Assembly: GCA_013423325.1 (NCBI GenBank)
Contig: BLJB01000209.1
Location: forward strand, 1-64,000
Direction: 5' to 3'
From: Usnea hakonensis
Lineage: Eukaryota; Ascomycota; Lecanoromycetes; Lecanorales; Parmeliaceae
Length of the DNA stretch: 64,000 nt
Shown: one piece after another, positions 10,846 to 22,151 of the stretch
Layout: every line of letters begins with the position of its first letter
How positions within the stretch are numbered: the first letter of the stretch is position 1
Notes under the pieces: model-generated
The model's input: only the letters and a program-made list of their open reading frames with translations
Database searches by the model: none
What the model was told of the DNA's origin: nothing
Program-made: the position numbers and the translations under genes

Positions 10846-13079
10846 TCAACTGTTGCCATCCCATCCCGTGCATCTGACCCATTCTTCGGATCCAAAGGCC
10901 TCATCGGTCAAGAATGGGTAGGTCTCGGGAATCTCCATCGAACATGTCAATGCATCCATTGAATAGAGGTCTGAAGATTCGAAGTGTGATGCTTGGGCAG
11001 CCGGACAGGATGCATCGCTCGAACTAGCAGCTTGCCAAGAGCCCTGCGACTGCAGACTTGGAGTGGGCTCAGGCCGCTCTAGCACAACGCTGGCAGCGTG
11101 GGACTTTCGGGAGACATGTATTCTTCCAACGAGTGGAAGACTCAGTGTTATCTTCTGCGATTTCGACGACTGCGATTGCTGAAGAAGTAAGCTCAGCGAG
11201 CGAATAGCATCCGCTGCCTTGTGTGCGAAGTCCCCCCCGGTTTGATTAGCACTGAGCGCCATCCTATGTACGGCCTGGCCCACAACGCCAGTCGTGACGT
11301 TGACATCCACTGCTTGTGGTAGAAAGCCGGAGCTAGAGGTACTACGATAGCTAGCAAGCAAAAGGAAGACTGTGGCCGTGAAGGCTTGCACGTCGATGAC
11401 TCGGTTTGCGAAGAAGCCGGCTGGGAGCATGGGACGAATTGACACGTAACGTCTCGCTAGCTCTTGACAAGCATCGAAACAGGTGCTGAAGTTGGAGGTA
11501 GTCTCTTTGTACTTGAGTGCAAGCTGGAGATGCGTTCTCACCATGAGGTATTGATACCAGTATTGCAAGAATGCATCGATTGAAAGCTGAGGCCAGTGGA
11601 TTTTCTGCCAGTTCTGGGGCGTGAGGCTAGCCAATGACCGTAGCTCTCGATCAGTGCTCATGACGGCATTGGAAAGTTCCAAGAGCGGTCTTCCAGAGGA
11701 GTATATGTTATCCAGCTCGAGTACGCGGCTCGCGATGTCCGCTAGGGCGTACAGATAAGACTGTGGATTAAATTGGCCGTGAGAATCGACTATTGGCCGC
11801 TTCGGAAGAGGATAGTCTACCGTTGCTAGAGGTAGCGACCACATCATCGACGCCATTCTATCGACTGCGCAAATCGACTCCCATACTGCTGCTTTCTGCT
11901 TCCACCACCCCGCAAGAGAAGGTAGTACCTCCGGCTGGGCACCACTTGACGTGCCTGCCAGCGATTGTTGGTGTGACACGAGCGCCATCGAGGCGCGTGG
12001 CAGGCCGGCCAGTTCTGCCAAAGCAATCACTCGTCGTAAGAGCAGCCAGACCTTCCTTACACTTGCGCGGCCAAGCTGGCTGTATAGTCAAGGTTTCGTT
12101 GTTAGAACAATGCTCGAAGACATCAGAGTCACACAAGCAATGAACTTACAGCCTAATGAAGAGCAGTGTTGTCTCCATACCTTCCAAGGTTCCTGCGAGA
12201 TTGTCATCCGAGACCACAATGCGTTCGACGCTGTCGGACACATTTTTGACAAATGAGGCCGCGTCCTTGATGCTACCTGCCTCAATATCCTCAGTGTCAC
12301 CGGACGCTTGCTGGACAGTTATTGCGATAGACAGGAGAAGGGCAGCAATTGCTACTGAATCAGCGTTCGGATCCTGCAGCTTATCGTACTGCGATAGCAT
12401 TTCATCGCTGGTCTTGGTGAAATTGATCTTAGGGAAAATGGCGTTGTACAAGTACAGCCAAGACGAGGCAGACGCTGTGATTCTGAGCATGTCCTCCCTC
12501 GAGGGCAGCAAGGCGCGCAAGGCAGAGCTTCTATGTGCCTTGTGTAGGCTGGGTCCAGGACGTGAGGGGAAAGCAGAGCCATCTCCGTCGGAGCCAAGCA
12601 AGCCATTGTCGAACAGCTGGAGAAGGTGAGATGGTGGGTTCGTCAGCGACAAGTCCGAGGTAGTCGAATCGGAATCTTCATCGTTCGGCTCGTGGCGAGG
12701 ACCATCTGTGTCCTCCGTCTGGGCCGGTGACTGCAGAGATGAGTCGACTTCAGTAGAAACATAGCCAAGCTTGGCCTCTAAACTGCGCACGGCGGTCCAA
12801 AGGCCGGCGACATCACTTTCGAGATGGCCCAAGCGAGCTCGCGATGTTCCGTCAATGGCGTCAGAGGTCGAAAGCATATGCACCTGCAGCTCGCATTTCC
12901 GACCGCGGGCTAAGCAGCTTTGACATTCCCCTCGGCCATCGGAAAGCCAGATGCACCGAATCTTGCGCTGTCTACCTGTACAGCATATTAGGAAGACCAA
13001 GTAAAATTTCAGGAGCCAATTTACATTCGAGACAGCTTTTCGTCCCCTTACGAACTGCTTTGATGGATGCTTGTGACAT
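10846..13079 (-). CDS. Zn2Cys6 transcription factor, 704 aa
   Basis: The model has three exons (13079-13025, 12975-12150, 12079-10846) with introns of 49 and 70 nt starting GTAAAT and GTAAGT. The first intron splits the zinc cluster, and splicing restores C16-x2-C19-x6-C26-x9-C36-x2-C39-x6-C46. The upstream ATG at 13079 is chosen because it supplies the first two cysteines; the longer frame starting at 13165 would not. A fungal-specific transcription-factor middle region follows, including a helical segment across the second junction (RLQLGRASVRKVWLLLRR). It should be a nuclear DNA-binding regulator. It is divergent from the DUF3112-like gene with about 655 bp between their ATGs. It may be cluster-linked or an ordinary regulator; its targets are unknown. 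Confidence 0.9.
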
Positions 13080-13121
13080 GAGGGCACGCTGGAGCTGCAA
13101 TTGAGCGGCAGTTGTGGGTTT

Positions 13122-13430
13122 TGCTGGTACGGAGTACTATAGCCCCAGAGCCCACAAGGTACCATACCCCCCCGCTAGCCGCTTACTAATTTGTGGCGAA
13201 CCACTAAAATACAAGCGTGATACGGATACGGACCGTGATCCTAGCACCAATGATCAGAGGCTTGGTTCATCTCTAGGTCCGAATGGCTTTCCGCTAAGAC
13301 CGCTGAAACCAAAGGCTTTTGGACTAGGCACTTCAATTTTGGATGGCCTACTTTACCCTCCTTCAGATAAGGTACCGAAAATACACTAAGGTACCTAAAG
13401 TACCTAAGGTATGTTAAAGTTCTCAGTCCG
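13122..13430. repeat. GTACGGAGTACT and TACCTAAGG-type motifs
   Basis: In the shared promoter of the Zn2Cys6 and DUF3112-like genes there is a GGTACGGAGTACT element (about 13126-13138) and, at about 13386-13412, direct copies of GTACCTAA/CTAAGGTA. The same word families recur at about 15326-15348, 18005-18115 and 34798-34832. They look like dispersed short intergenic elements rather than gene-specific operators. Confidence 0.5.
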
Positions 13431-13734
13431 AAACGGTCCGAAACGGTGCCCCGCGGGTGGATACGAAAGGTGCTCACTAGAAGCCTTGGCCCGAAATTAA
13501 GTCCGCATCCGAGATTTCTCCTCTTTTTTTTTTTAAACAAATCGAAATCAATACTCTAGTCAACAATGAGATCATCTCTGGATTTTACTCTAACAATCTC
13601 TTGCTCTTTCCCAATGTCTATCTTATTCATTTCTGTCGTCCAACAGCGACACAGAAAAAGCTATTTCAACACCTAAAGTGGAAAGACTATTTAATAATTG
13701 CCAGCACGTTGCGGAGCCACTAATCACCACCAAC

Positions 13735-14864
13735 ATGATTCAAGAACGTCAAGCTAGCCCGCCCGGGGTAAGGTCCATCATTCATGGGCCACGTTCCACC
13801 AAAGACAGTGACTGACAAGCTCATAGCCGCCCTACTTCTCTTACAGCATTGCCATGATCGGTGGACGTCCCACCGTCCGTGAAGATATACCCCCCTCTGC
13901 TGTCCTCCTCTTCCTCTACGCCGTTGGCGCCGTCAGCAACCAGAGCATGTTCCAAATGAATCGGCGAAAGGCCCACAGGTTCTACATGTCGTGGGCCATG
14001 TTCGGTTTCTGCATGGCTCGGGTTGCCACAATGGTGCTGCGGATCGCATGGACGACCCGACCGAACAACGCTCGCCTCGCCATTGCAGCGGGAATCTTCA
14101 CAAACATTGGAATCCTCGTCATCTACGTCATCCTGCTGCTCCTCGCCATGCGTGTGTTCCGAGCAACGCATCCAAGGCTGGGCTGGAATAAGCATTTGGG
14201 CAAGACCGTGCTCGTCGCATACGTTGCTCTTGGCGGCGCTCTCCTCCTGACCATCGGTTTCACCATCCTCACCTTCTACACTCTTGACCCGACCCTGAGG
14301 ACCGCCGCCCTTTGGATACAACGAGCCGCAATCCTATACATGCTGATATTCAACCTTACGACTATGATCTTGCTGCTGCTGTCCTGGCTGCTGCCACGCG
14401 CGTCAAACAGCGACAATTTCGGCACCGGCAGCATGGAGTCAAAGATGAAAATCTTAGCAGTGGCAGTCTTCTTCAGCGTCTTCATCGCCGGCTTCCGCAT
14501 GGGAGTTTCCTGGTCCCCACCACGCCTCGCCTCGAACGCGCCTTGGTACGACAGCAAAGCCGCCTTCTACGTCATCGAATTCGGCTTCGAAATCTTCATC
14601 CTCTATTGGTTGCTCGCCGCGCGCTTCGACAGGAGGTACTTCGTCCCGAACAACAGCCACAAACCGGGCGATTATTTCCAATTCGACTTTGAAGAATCCG
14701 CCGTGTGGAAGACGCCCGAGGAAGCGCCGGAGCCGATCTCGGCGCCTGAACAGGCGAGGATCGCGCTGGAACGGTGGGGGGTGCCTGTTGTGCAGGACAG
14801 TGCGTCGGAGTTGGAAACGATTTCGTTGGAGGATAAGGGCAAGGGGAAGGATTTGGCGGTGTGA
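13735..14864 (+). CDS. DUF3112-like multi-pass membrane protein
   Basis: The model has two exons (13735-13767 and 13827-14864; intron of 59 nt from GTAAGG to TAG) and encodes 356 aa. The small first exon is supported because splicing gives a continuous PPG-PPYFSYS start in frame with the long exon. The protein has about seven hydrophobic helices (roughly residues 35-55, 70-90, 100-130, 145-170, 185-210, 230-250 and 270-290) and an acidic hydrophilic tail. The pattern resembles the fungal DUF3112 membrane family, whose function is not known. It is divergent from the Zn2Cys6 gene and convergent with the AflR-like gene. There is no evident link to polyketide chemistry. Confidence 0.8.
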
Positions 14865-15614
14865 TGCGACGCGGCAGACTTATGAGATATGAAATGGGGA
14901 AAAGTCATTGGCGCATGGTGCTAGGTTAGGGCGGCTCATTCATTACAGGGAGGCCGAGTCAGATCTGGGGTTCTCTGTATATATCACCGGTATATAAATC
15001 ATAGCTCTGTTCTGTTAATGGAAATATACATGGAATCAATCGCGGACTGAATGTAAGCAAGCAGCTTTGCTGGCATGTCGTGCTTGTGTACGAGTTACGA
15101 GTACCCCGGAGGATCTGCGCCCGCGGTACATACCTACGTCAACAGTTTTTTTTTTCTTTTTTCTTTTTTCTCTTGGCATTCATGGGCTTTTGACATTCAA
15201 TACCTACTCTACTCTGAGAATGGAATCTTCTTTTCTGGATTTAATTACCGAGGAATTGCTTCTTTGCATGATTGACTGATTTGACTGATTACCTACTATT
15301 GGCTTCAAGTAAAGTAAAGTATCTAGTACGAGTACTCCGTACCACCTATATACCTTACCGAAACCAATCCATCCCTCCCTCCCGACAGGGTGCGCCTGGT
15401 CTAGCTAGTACATACGAACAAGTTAAAATAAAAAAAATGAGAGTGCCTTCCCGTATGGAAACAGATCCTTTGCCTTAGGTTATCCCGACAGCTGCGCCCT
15501 TTGAAATCACACGTACAACATTAACTTCCCTTACTCAAACAACGCGATGGATTAAAAACACTTTACACAAAACCCCTCCCTCCCCCTTGCCCCCCCGAAC
15601 CCCATCCCTCTAAT
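14865..15614. other. convergent 3' intergenic region
   Basis: This region lies between two converging gene ends. It has T-rich stretches near 15145 and an inverted copy of the GAGTACTCCGTACC motif at about 15331-15344. No gene is supportable. Confidence 0.6.
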
Positions 15615-17213
15615 TTAGACGCGCCGAATCATATCAACGACGACCAACGAGACGGTGCGGAGTCGGCTGCGAAGATCCGCTTCTAGTTGATCGAACATGC
15701 TGGTCGACAAGGGCCATGTGCCCTTCCCAGCGTCGCAAAGCATGTCTATTCCGTCGGGGGTGGTGCTGCTGTTGGGTTGGGGGGCGGCCACATGTCCTTT
15801 GAAAAGCGCTGAGAGATTGTTCACTAGCCTCTGTGCGCGGTGTAGTTCGCTGAGGACCATTTGCGCGGCCACGCGGCCGGAATCCTCGTCGTCGACGCAC
15901 AAGCTGCCTGTAGAAAATTGTGATAATGATGATGATGATGATGATGTTGACGACGAGGGCGATACCATCTGCTTATTATAATTTGGGGTGTGGGGGGAGG
16001 AGGATGCGTGGAGGTTGTTGTAGCTGTCGTAGCAGAACGCGTTGGTGGTATTGATTACCGTTGGCGCTGCGCGGCCTGCGGCGGTGTACCAGTCGAGGAT
16101 TTTGAAGAGAACGAGGGAGAGTACGGTGAGTAGGTAGCCGTCTTGTTGCGAATAAGGACATTGCAGGATGGATTCCATGGCCTCCACGATCCGCTCGTTT
16201 TGCGCGATGACTGATTGGATGGTCGGAAAGACAGGTCCGCCCTCGGAGATGGAGGTCTGCTGCTCGCATGGGTGAGGATAAGCTTTGGAGGCGCTGGGGA
16301 CTAACTCCTTGAGAAAGCCAAGGGCCGTTATCAAGCAGCAGCAAGAGGTTTCGGGCCAAAGGGCCGGGCTATTTTCCACGTGACCAGTACTCGATTGTCG
16401 ACTGTTGGATAGAGAGTGTGGGGGGGTTGGGATTTGCATGTCTGAGCAAGTATCGTCTGTGATGGAGAAGTTCTCCTCGTGCAAAAAGGCAGCGGTATCG
16501 TTGATGCCCATTCCGTTGCTCGCAGAGCCGACGCAACTGGGCAGAGATAAAAGGTCGTATGTAGGCGTCTCAAGCCCGGAGAAGGATCCCAAAGAAGTGA
16601 AAAAGTCATCAAACTCAGCGCTGAACGCCGTGAGAGACGACGGTAACGCTGCTGTAGAATCCGTGGACGTGAGATGATTTGGGAGACTGTCTAGACAAGC
16701 CATCGTGTGCTGTTGCTTAGAAGGGGACTCGATAGGGCACGGTGAGGCTAGAGGGGTCATCGCAGATGGGATCGTTGTGCATGAATCCGGTCGTGAGGGT
16801 ATATGGACCTCGCTGGGTGCGTTGTTTCTTCGGGGATGTTGCAAAGCTTTCGCGACCTTTGCTGGCCTGTTGGTTGAGGCCTGGGACGGCCGGCCCGCGC
16901 GTCTGGTGGCATTGTACTCGCAGTCGAGACCGCTCTTATGGCAACGAGTGCACGTTGGTTTCTGTTTGGTGCATCTGACCTTTGCGGCGGCGCAGGCATT
17001 GCAGCTGTCACGCAGCTTGGGTGCTCTTGGAGCAATGGATGGTGGGCTTTGCCCTGTCGCTGCTGCTCCCATGCGTATTCGAGTCCGATTTCCCGGAGTC
17101 TTGCCCACTCCTGTTCGTGCTGCGGTCCGCGATGTTGTTGGTGCTTTGGGGTGTATGAGGAATTCAGGTGAGTGCACCGCTGCCATGACAGTATGCGATA
17201 GAGCGTTGAGCAC
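15615..17213 (-). CDS. AflR-like Zn2Cys6 regulator
   Basis: This single-exon gene encodes 532 aa. The zinc cluster is C71-x2-C74-x6-C81-x6-C88-x2-C91-x6-C98, followed by a basic, glycine-containing linker (RRAGRPSQ), an arrangement typical of AflR-type regulators of aromatic polyketide clusters. The middle is Ser/Thr/Pro-rich with a long serine run (about 15919-15955, GAT-repeat DNA on the + strand), and the C terminus has a leucine-rich helical segment. The start used gives a 70-residue N-terminal extension; internal ATGs such as M10 or M48 are possible. It is divergent from the AflS-like gene across about 2 kb, the known aflR/aflS arrangement. I infer that it binds the TCGG-N3-CCGR sites beside the PKS, P450 and methyltransferase-like genes. 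Confidence 0.9.
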   Translation of the reverse strand: MLNALSHTVMAAVHSPEFLIHPKAPTTSRTAARTGVGKTPGNRTRIRMGAAATGQSPPSIAPRAPKLRDSCNACAAAKVRCTKQKPTCTRCHKSGLDCEYNATRRAGRPSQASTNRPAKVAKALQHPRRNNAPSEVHIPSRPDSCTTIPSAMTPLASPCPIESPSKQQHTMACLDSLPNHLTSTDSTAALPSSLTAFSAEFDDFFTSLGSFSGLETPTYDLLSLPSCVGSASNGMGINDTAAFLHEENFSITDDTCSDMQIPTPPHSLSNSRQSSTGHVENSPALWPETSCCCLITALGFLKELVPSASKAYPHPCEQQTSISEGGPVFPTIQSVIAQNERIVEAMESILQCPYSQQDGYLLTVLSLVLFKILDWYTAAGRAAPTVINTTNAFCYDSYNNLHASSSPHTPNYNKQMVSPSSSTSSSSSSLSQFSTGSLCVDDEDSGRVAAQMVLSELHRAQRLVNNLSALFKGHVAAPQPNSSTTPDGIDMLCDAGKGTWPLSTSMFDQLEADLRSRLRTVSLVVVDMIRRV

Positions 17214-18985
17214 TGCAAGAGCAATGCAAGGCGACGTTGAAAGGTATGGGAGCTCGAAAGTGACAAGGCATCGACAAAGGTCTACATGCCTCGATATATT
17301 AGTCCGTCCGCTCGGGTGAATATCGGAAGGTGTATCTTGTTGCGCACTTAGCTATGCAGTGGCGACATAATTAGTGGATTGCGGAGGGTCGATTGAGATT
17401 CGAAGGTTTGTGCTAACAAAGGTGTGACGTTGAAAGCCTTGTCAGCAAGCTGTCGTGCTATAAGTATACTATAAGTATACAATCACGAAAACACCCATCC
17501 AGATTATACTAGCTCTCCATCCCAGGAGGTCAATTGGAATATAACAGGGGTCCTGATGATAATGTTCAGGCATGAAGGCGGTAATGATCTTCATCAAGAT
17601 AGGTGGCTTACAGAATGGTGATTACATGTGGCCTGAATGATGTTTTAGACTGGAGGAGTGGTGGTTAGACTTGAAGGGTGATGATAAGACCTGACCCTAG
17701 GATGATATTGTGGGTACTTGTCCATATCAGGAGGTTGATCTAAAGCCAATGTCGCAATTTCAGGGTGCCCGCATCAGCGAGCTTCTCCATGCAGAGACAT
17801 TCATGTGCGTGCATTAGCGGACCCTTTTCCAGAACAATTTACCGGGAGTCTTTGGTCTTTTGGAAACGAAGAAAAGCTGTCAGATTGCAGTAGCGTGGGG
17901 GAAAAGAGTGAAAAGGAGTGAATGGTCCAAGCACGTTGTTTGAAAATCGGATATGAAGGGGCCAAAGGGTGTAAAGTAAGGTAATTGTACCTTATTCCAT
18001 TGGTATAGCTTGGAGCGGCTAATCGTCGGCTAAGAACTTTACTAAAGTGCTATCGAGATCTCTCGCCCTCCCGAGTCCCCGTCTACTTTACCTAAGTACG
18101 TGCCTTAGCACCTTAGATCTAGACCCACAATTATCTCGGACTTTAATAGTACTTTACGCATCGAACCTGCTAAGATACTCTGTGCATACATGTATGCAGG
18201 GAAAGTCGGATCCGCCGTCAATTGCACCAAGTACGTAGAGTAGATTGTTCATATCCAATATTTACATGTGCAGGCTAAAGTGTAGACTATATAGTATGCG
18301 CGTCATGAAGAATCATGTTCGAATCCTTTGATATCATTTCAATCTCCAAACTTGTGCGAGATGGTTTTCAAACACAAGAGCATTTGGCGCTACTCTAGCG
18401 GTATGTTTCGGGCGGCTCGGCCGAATACCTTGGGGTCCAAAAAAGAAAGTAAGAGCAGTATCATAACGGAATAAGTCAAGGGGTGGTGAATTAACTAAAT
18501 TATGAGTGTAAATAGACATCACCGCACGAGCTTTTCAGCCTTGGCTTATCTAAAGTACCTTCGGAGGCTTGGATTTTACAGGTCAAGTAAAGTAGGAAAG
18601 GCTAGGGAAAGAGCTACAGAAAGAGGTATACTGGGATACTGGGAGACCCTGATCTTCCTATGCTGCAAGACCCCGACTGCCGACTGTCGCAGGAGCCTTT
18701 CTTCCTGCCATTTTCATTTTCCATCAGACGTGGCGGAATCCCCGGGCTTTTCCATTTTCTCACTTTTTCATTTTTACGGCATAGGCAAGATGGACTGGGA
18801 CTGATGGAAAGCCTAGGGGACCAGGGAAGGTGCAAAACACTGCAACAGAGCCTGCTTGTCGCAGGGTCTTCTCTTCCTGCACGGCTATGGATCCTTATAA
18901 GGTACATAATAGTACTTAGGCGAACCCCTTTCGTGCGGGAAATCATACCCAGACACGCATACACATGCATACACATATACCCACC

Positions 18986-19040
<55 letters not shown>

Positions 19041-19202
19041 GCCAAGGAATGCTGCCAGTGTCCAACATAATCGAAACAGAAGACCGCCACCATTGTACTT
19101 CATTTACCCGTGATCACAAGACAAGCAACAATAGCACGTGTTTGAGAATCATCGCTTCCTTACTCACGCTTGAGACTGAGCGACTGAATTCCTCTTGCTG
19201 CC
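17214..19202. promoter_or_regulatory. divergent AflR-like/AflS-like intergenic region
   Basis: About 2 kb separates the two regulator ATGs. It contains a direct repeat of an 11-bp CTATAAGTATA word near 17459-17480, TACCTAAG-type motifs around 18080-18115 and an AC microsatellite close to the AflS-like start. I found no CGG-N3-CCG site here, so autoregulation through that motif is not supported. The frames seen (for example 18502-18804) have no family resemblance. Confidence 0.6.
18983..19036. repeat. CCCA and AC microsatellite
   Basis: An ACCC/CCCA tract (about 18983-18993) runs into a perfect AC dinucleotide array of about 22 units. It ends roughly 165 bp before the AflS-like start codon, in the likely promoter or 5' leader, so length variation could affect expression of that gene. 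Confidence 0.9.
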
Positions 19203-20798
19203 ATGACTAGATGGGCGCTGCCGGAGGCCCGCACCGAGACCCACGCAGCAGAGCTCAATACCGCTATCGAAGTCCTCATCAGTCACTGTCGGAATACTGA
19301 GCGCCCTTCAGACTTTGAGCTCGAGGCTAAGAATGCCCCGCAGCCGCTCATTTCTCCCGAAGCCCATCAGGCTCGACGACCTATAATGGCCAACATAGCC
19401 AAGCTTCAATCGCTACTCGTTGAGCCTGTAGATTTTATCCAAGAGCTTGCCAGGCAGGTCGGCCTCTCTCTCCTTTTCTAAAGATGCTAATTGGTAATGA
19501 CACCCGAGCTAACAATCATCGTCCATGCAGAACCAATTACTCGCCTGTATAAATTGGCTTGGCGAATTCCAAGTCCTCGCGTGTATACCACTTCAGGGTA
19601 GCGTTACTTTCAAAGACGTCGCAGAGCTGGTCAGGGTGCCAGAAACACAGCTCCGCCGAATCGTACGGATGGCTTCCACCGCCGGCTTCCTTCATGAGCC
19701 ACGTCCCGCGTACGTCGCTCACAGCGCCCTATCGGCACAATTTGTTACTAGACCTTCTTATCTTGATGCAGTCATGTTCCTCGCCGAAACAGCTGGTCCA
19801 GCAGCGTTGAATATGGCTACAGCCACTCAGCGCTTTGGCCAGTCGCAACGTCCTCACGAAAGCGCCTACAATGTCGCCCTCAACACCTCGGTCCCTTTTA
19901 TGAGCATGTGTGAGCAACGATCGAAACTAGAGCGTCAGTGGTCTGCTTATCTCCGTCATGCAATGAGCGATGGGGAATTGAGCATCGCGGACGTGCTGAC
20001 CAGCTTTGACTGGTTAAGTCTCGGGAATGCGACCGTAGTGGAAGTGAGTCTGCGCATTCTCGACTTTGAATATCCTTTAATGTTCTCCCTTCATGCCATT
20101 GGTCTTTTTCTCTACCAAGTCGCCGACTGACATTTTGTCTTTTGTAAATCCAGGTCGGTGCGCGATCGACCGCAACCGCACTTGCTCTAGCCGACCTATA
20201 TCCGGCACTCCATCTCGTCGTCCAAATGAATGATGCTCGATCACCGAATCAATCAGCACGAGAATCAATGTCCAACAGGTGGGATCCTGCTTCATCTGCT
20301 GAAAACAAAACTTCGGGATTTGGAGGAAAGCCAGGCGATATTCTCTCTCAGCTTACCTCTCGCATCACAGTCCAGAAAAGAATGCAAGCAACGCAGCAAC
20401 TTGTGGAAGGCGCAGCTGTGTACGTCCTGCGCCTACCCTTACCATCGCCTACCGCTCCCCCACGATCATTACCCCCGCACATCACCGCCGAGCTGAAGGC
20501 ACATCTTGCCGTGCTCCGCGCGAGCAGTACTTCCAGACTAATCCTCATCGCACGCCTGCTTCCAGAAACCGGTATTGCGGATGCGGAATCCGCAGTTACC
20601 GCATGTTTACGCGATATGACTCTGCTTCAACTCGCCAATGACCGCGAACTTGAAATTTCGGAAATCATGAACATGCTCAACAGTGTCGGAGATAGTGTAG
20701 GACGTCTGGTTCTGGTCAACAAGCAGCGCGCTCGGAACAATGCTACTGTCACGTTTGAGGTTCGGTATCAAGCTTACGCTGACTCACATGAGCTCTAG
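19203..20798 (+). CDS. AflS (AflJ)-like transcriptional co-regulator
   Basis: The model has three exons (19203-19457, 19531-20043, 20154-20798), all junctions in phase 0, and encodes 470 aa. The protein has the plan of a plant-type O-methyltransferase: an N-terminal winged-helix dimerisation part (FQVLACIPLQG, then a helix-turn-helix with VPETQLRRIVRMA) and a Rossmann part. The SAM-binding glycine motif is degenerate, reading VVEVGARSTAT at about 254-264 instead of E-x-G-x-G-x-G. That combination is characteristic of AflS/AflJ and MdpA, which partner AflR-type activators rather than methylate substrates. It is divergent from the AflR-like gene. A catalytically active O-methyltransferase is the alternative but is unlikely given the motif. 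Confidence 0.87.
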
Positions 20799-21264
20799 TA
20801 GCTACAGTGGGGCTGCATGTCAGCGGGCCTGGTAACTGGCCATGTTGTAAGCGATGGGCGCAAACGAGCCGTATCATGATGTTTCTTGCGTTACCCTGGT
20901 GGATCTTCGGCTGCCATGGAAAAGATGGCTACTGATGAAGGTCATACTTCCTCGTGGGCTCGCCCACTGGTTCTCAACGCGAATGCCCATCATTGGCATC
21001 GATCTTTCCACGGATATTCATCATATTTGTGGGAGAGCAAAGTAAGCTGCATTGCTACCATTGAACCACTTCTTTCCACCCCTATGCACCTCTTGCACCA
21101 TTGGCATGAGTCAGTATGAGTATTCAACCGGTCATACTTGCTGATCTACTGCTGTTCCTACAGTATCCTGTCGCCGTAGCTTAGTCCCCGTACGTATTGC
21201 CTGCCATCTTTGATCGCCAATCGTATTAATGCTCGCGTGCCGAGTGGCCCGGAGTATTGTTAGG

Positions 21265-21380
21265 CTGCTCCGGGGCCTGAGCTTCCCAAATGCTCCCCCG
21301 GGCCCCCCGGGGAATGGCTTGTTCCCCTCCCTGGGGGCTGAGCCTCCCAAATACCCCACAAGGGAATGGCTCCCCGGGGC
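21265..21380. repeat. imperfect GC-rich tandem duplication
   Basis: Two related copies lie side by side. The first begins GGGGCCTGAGCTTCCCAAAT and ends GGGGAATGGCTTG; the second begins GGGGGCTGAGCCTCCCAAAT and ends AAGGGAATGGCTCC. Both are rich in CCCCGGGG-type palindromes and stand out from their surroundings. Confidence 0.7.
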
Positions 21381-22087
21381 ATGGCGTTTCGGCGACTTGG
21401 TCGACCGGCTGCGCTGGCGGTGGGACAGTACGGACGCTTTGAGGCTTCTGTTCAGCCCTGTCACCACCTTTGGTGTTTGGGCAAATCCATCTGGTCACGA
21501 CTACGTAGAAGTACGTATTCTTTTCCGGTGCTGGGGTCGCTGGCTGCCTGCCCAAGTCAACTGCTTTTGGCGAAGTGGGTCTTGCTGTACCAGTACTCTG
21601 AGTGAATTGCACGGAAATGGATTGAACACGTAGAAGTGTTTCGTGTACTTTTCTCCTCTTTTTTTTTTTTTTTTTCTTTTGGGGAGACTTTCCACGGATG
21701 GATGGATGTATAGTTTAGATAGATAGTCTATAATTTGTGGACGAGACGAACGATTCTACGTTGCGGTGATTTGTATCTACTTATCTAATAGCAGTGTTCC
21801 TTCCATCCTCCTCTTCCCTTTCCCCCCCGGGCAAAAAAGCAAGCTCCGTCCATTAATGCAATGTTTGTTTGTTTGTTTCTTCTCATCTTTTGCTCTCTCT
21901 CTCTCCAAAACGAAACGAAACGGCCCTCCATTCCACCATCTTGATTTAAAGAAAAAAGAAAATTACACAGATATCTATCCTTGCCTCTTCTCCTCCTCCT
22001 TCACCTTGCAGTATATTAATCGAATCAAAAACAAAAACCAAACCACACCACACCCACCTTCTCCCCCCTCCCTAAACAATCCCCCCA

Positions 22088-22135
22088 CCCCCCCCCCCCC
22101 CCCCCCCCCCCCCAAACACCCCCCCCCCCCCCCCC
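22088..22135 (-). repeat. poly-G runs in the PKS 3' UTR
   Basis: On the + strand there are runs of 26 C (22088-22113) and 17 C (22119-22135). They begin about 17 bases downstream of the PKS stop codon, so on the transcribed strand they would be poly-G in the 3' UTR. Run lengths may be affected by sequencing or assembly. Confidence 0.75.
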
Positions 22136-22151
22136 AAAAACCTCCACTCAC

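Larger units (their letters stand above)
20799..22151. other. intergenic, GC-rich repeat and C-homopolymers
   Basis: This stretch lies between the converging AflS-like and PKS genes. It contains an imperfect GC-rich duplication (about 21265-21380), a T run (about 21660-21675), CT-rich sequence and two long C homopolymers next to the PKS stop codon. The 134-codon frame at 21229-21633 crosses the duplication and has no recognisable domain, so it is not called. Confidence 0.6.

Noticed and set aside
12146..13165. Longer start at 13165 for the Zn2Cys6 factor
   Set aside because: It reads through the first intron and lacks the first two zinc-binding cysteines; the ATG at 13079 with splicing restores the full cluster.
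18305..18325. tRNA B-box-like GTTCGAATCC
   Set aside because: No acceptable A box or acceptor stem was found at the proper distance.
21229..21633. 134-codon + strand frame
   Set aside because: It spans the GC-rich duplication, overlaps a similar-length frame on the other strand and shows no domain.
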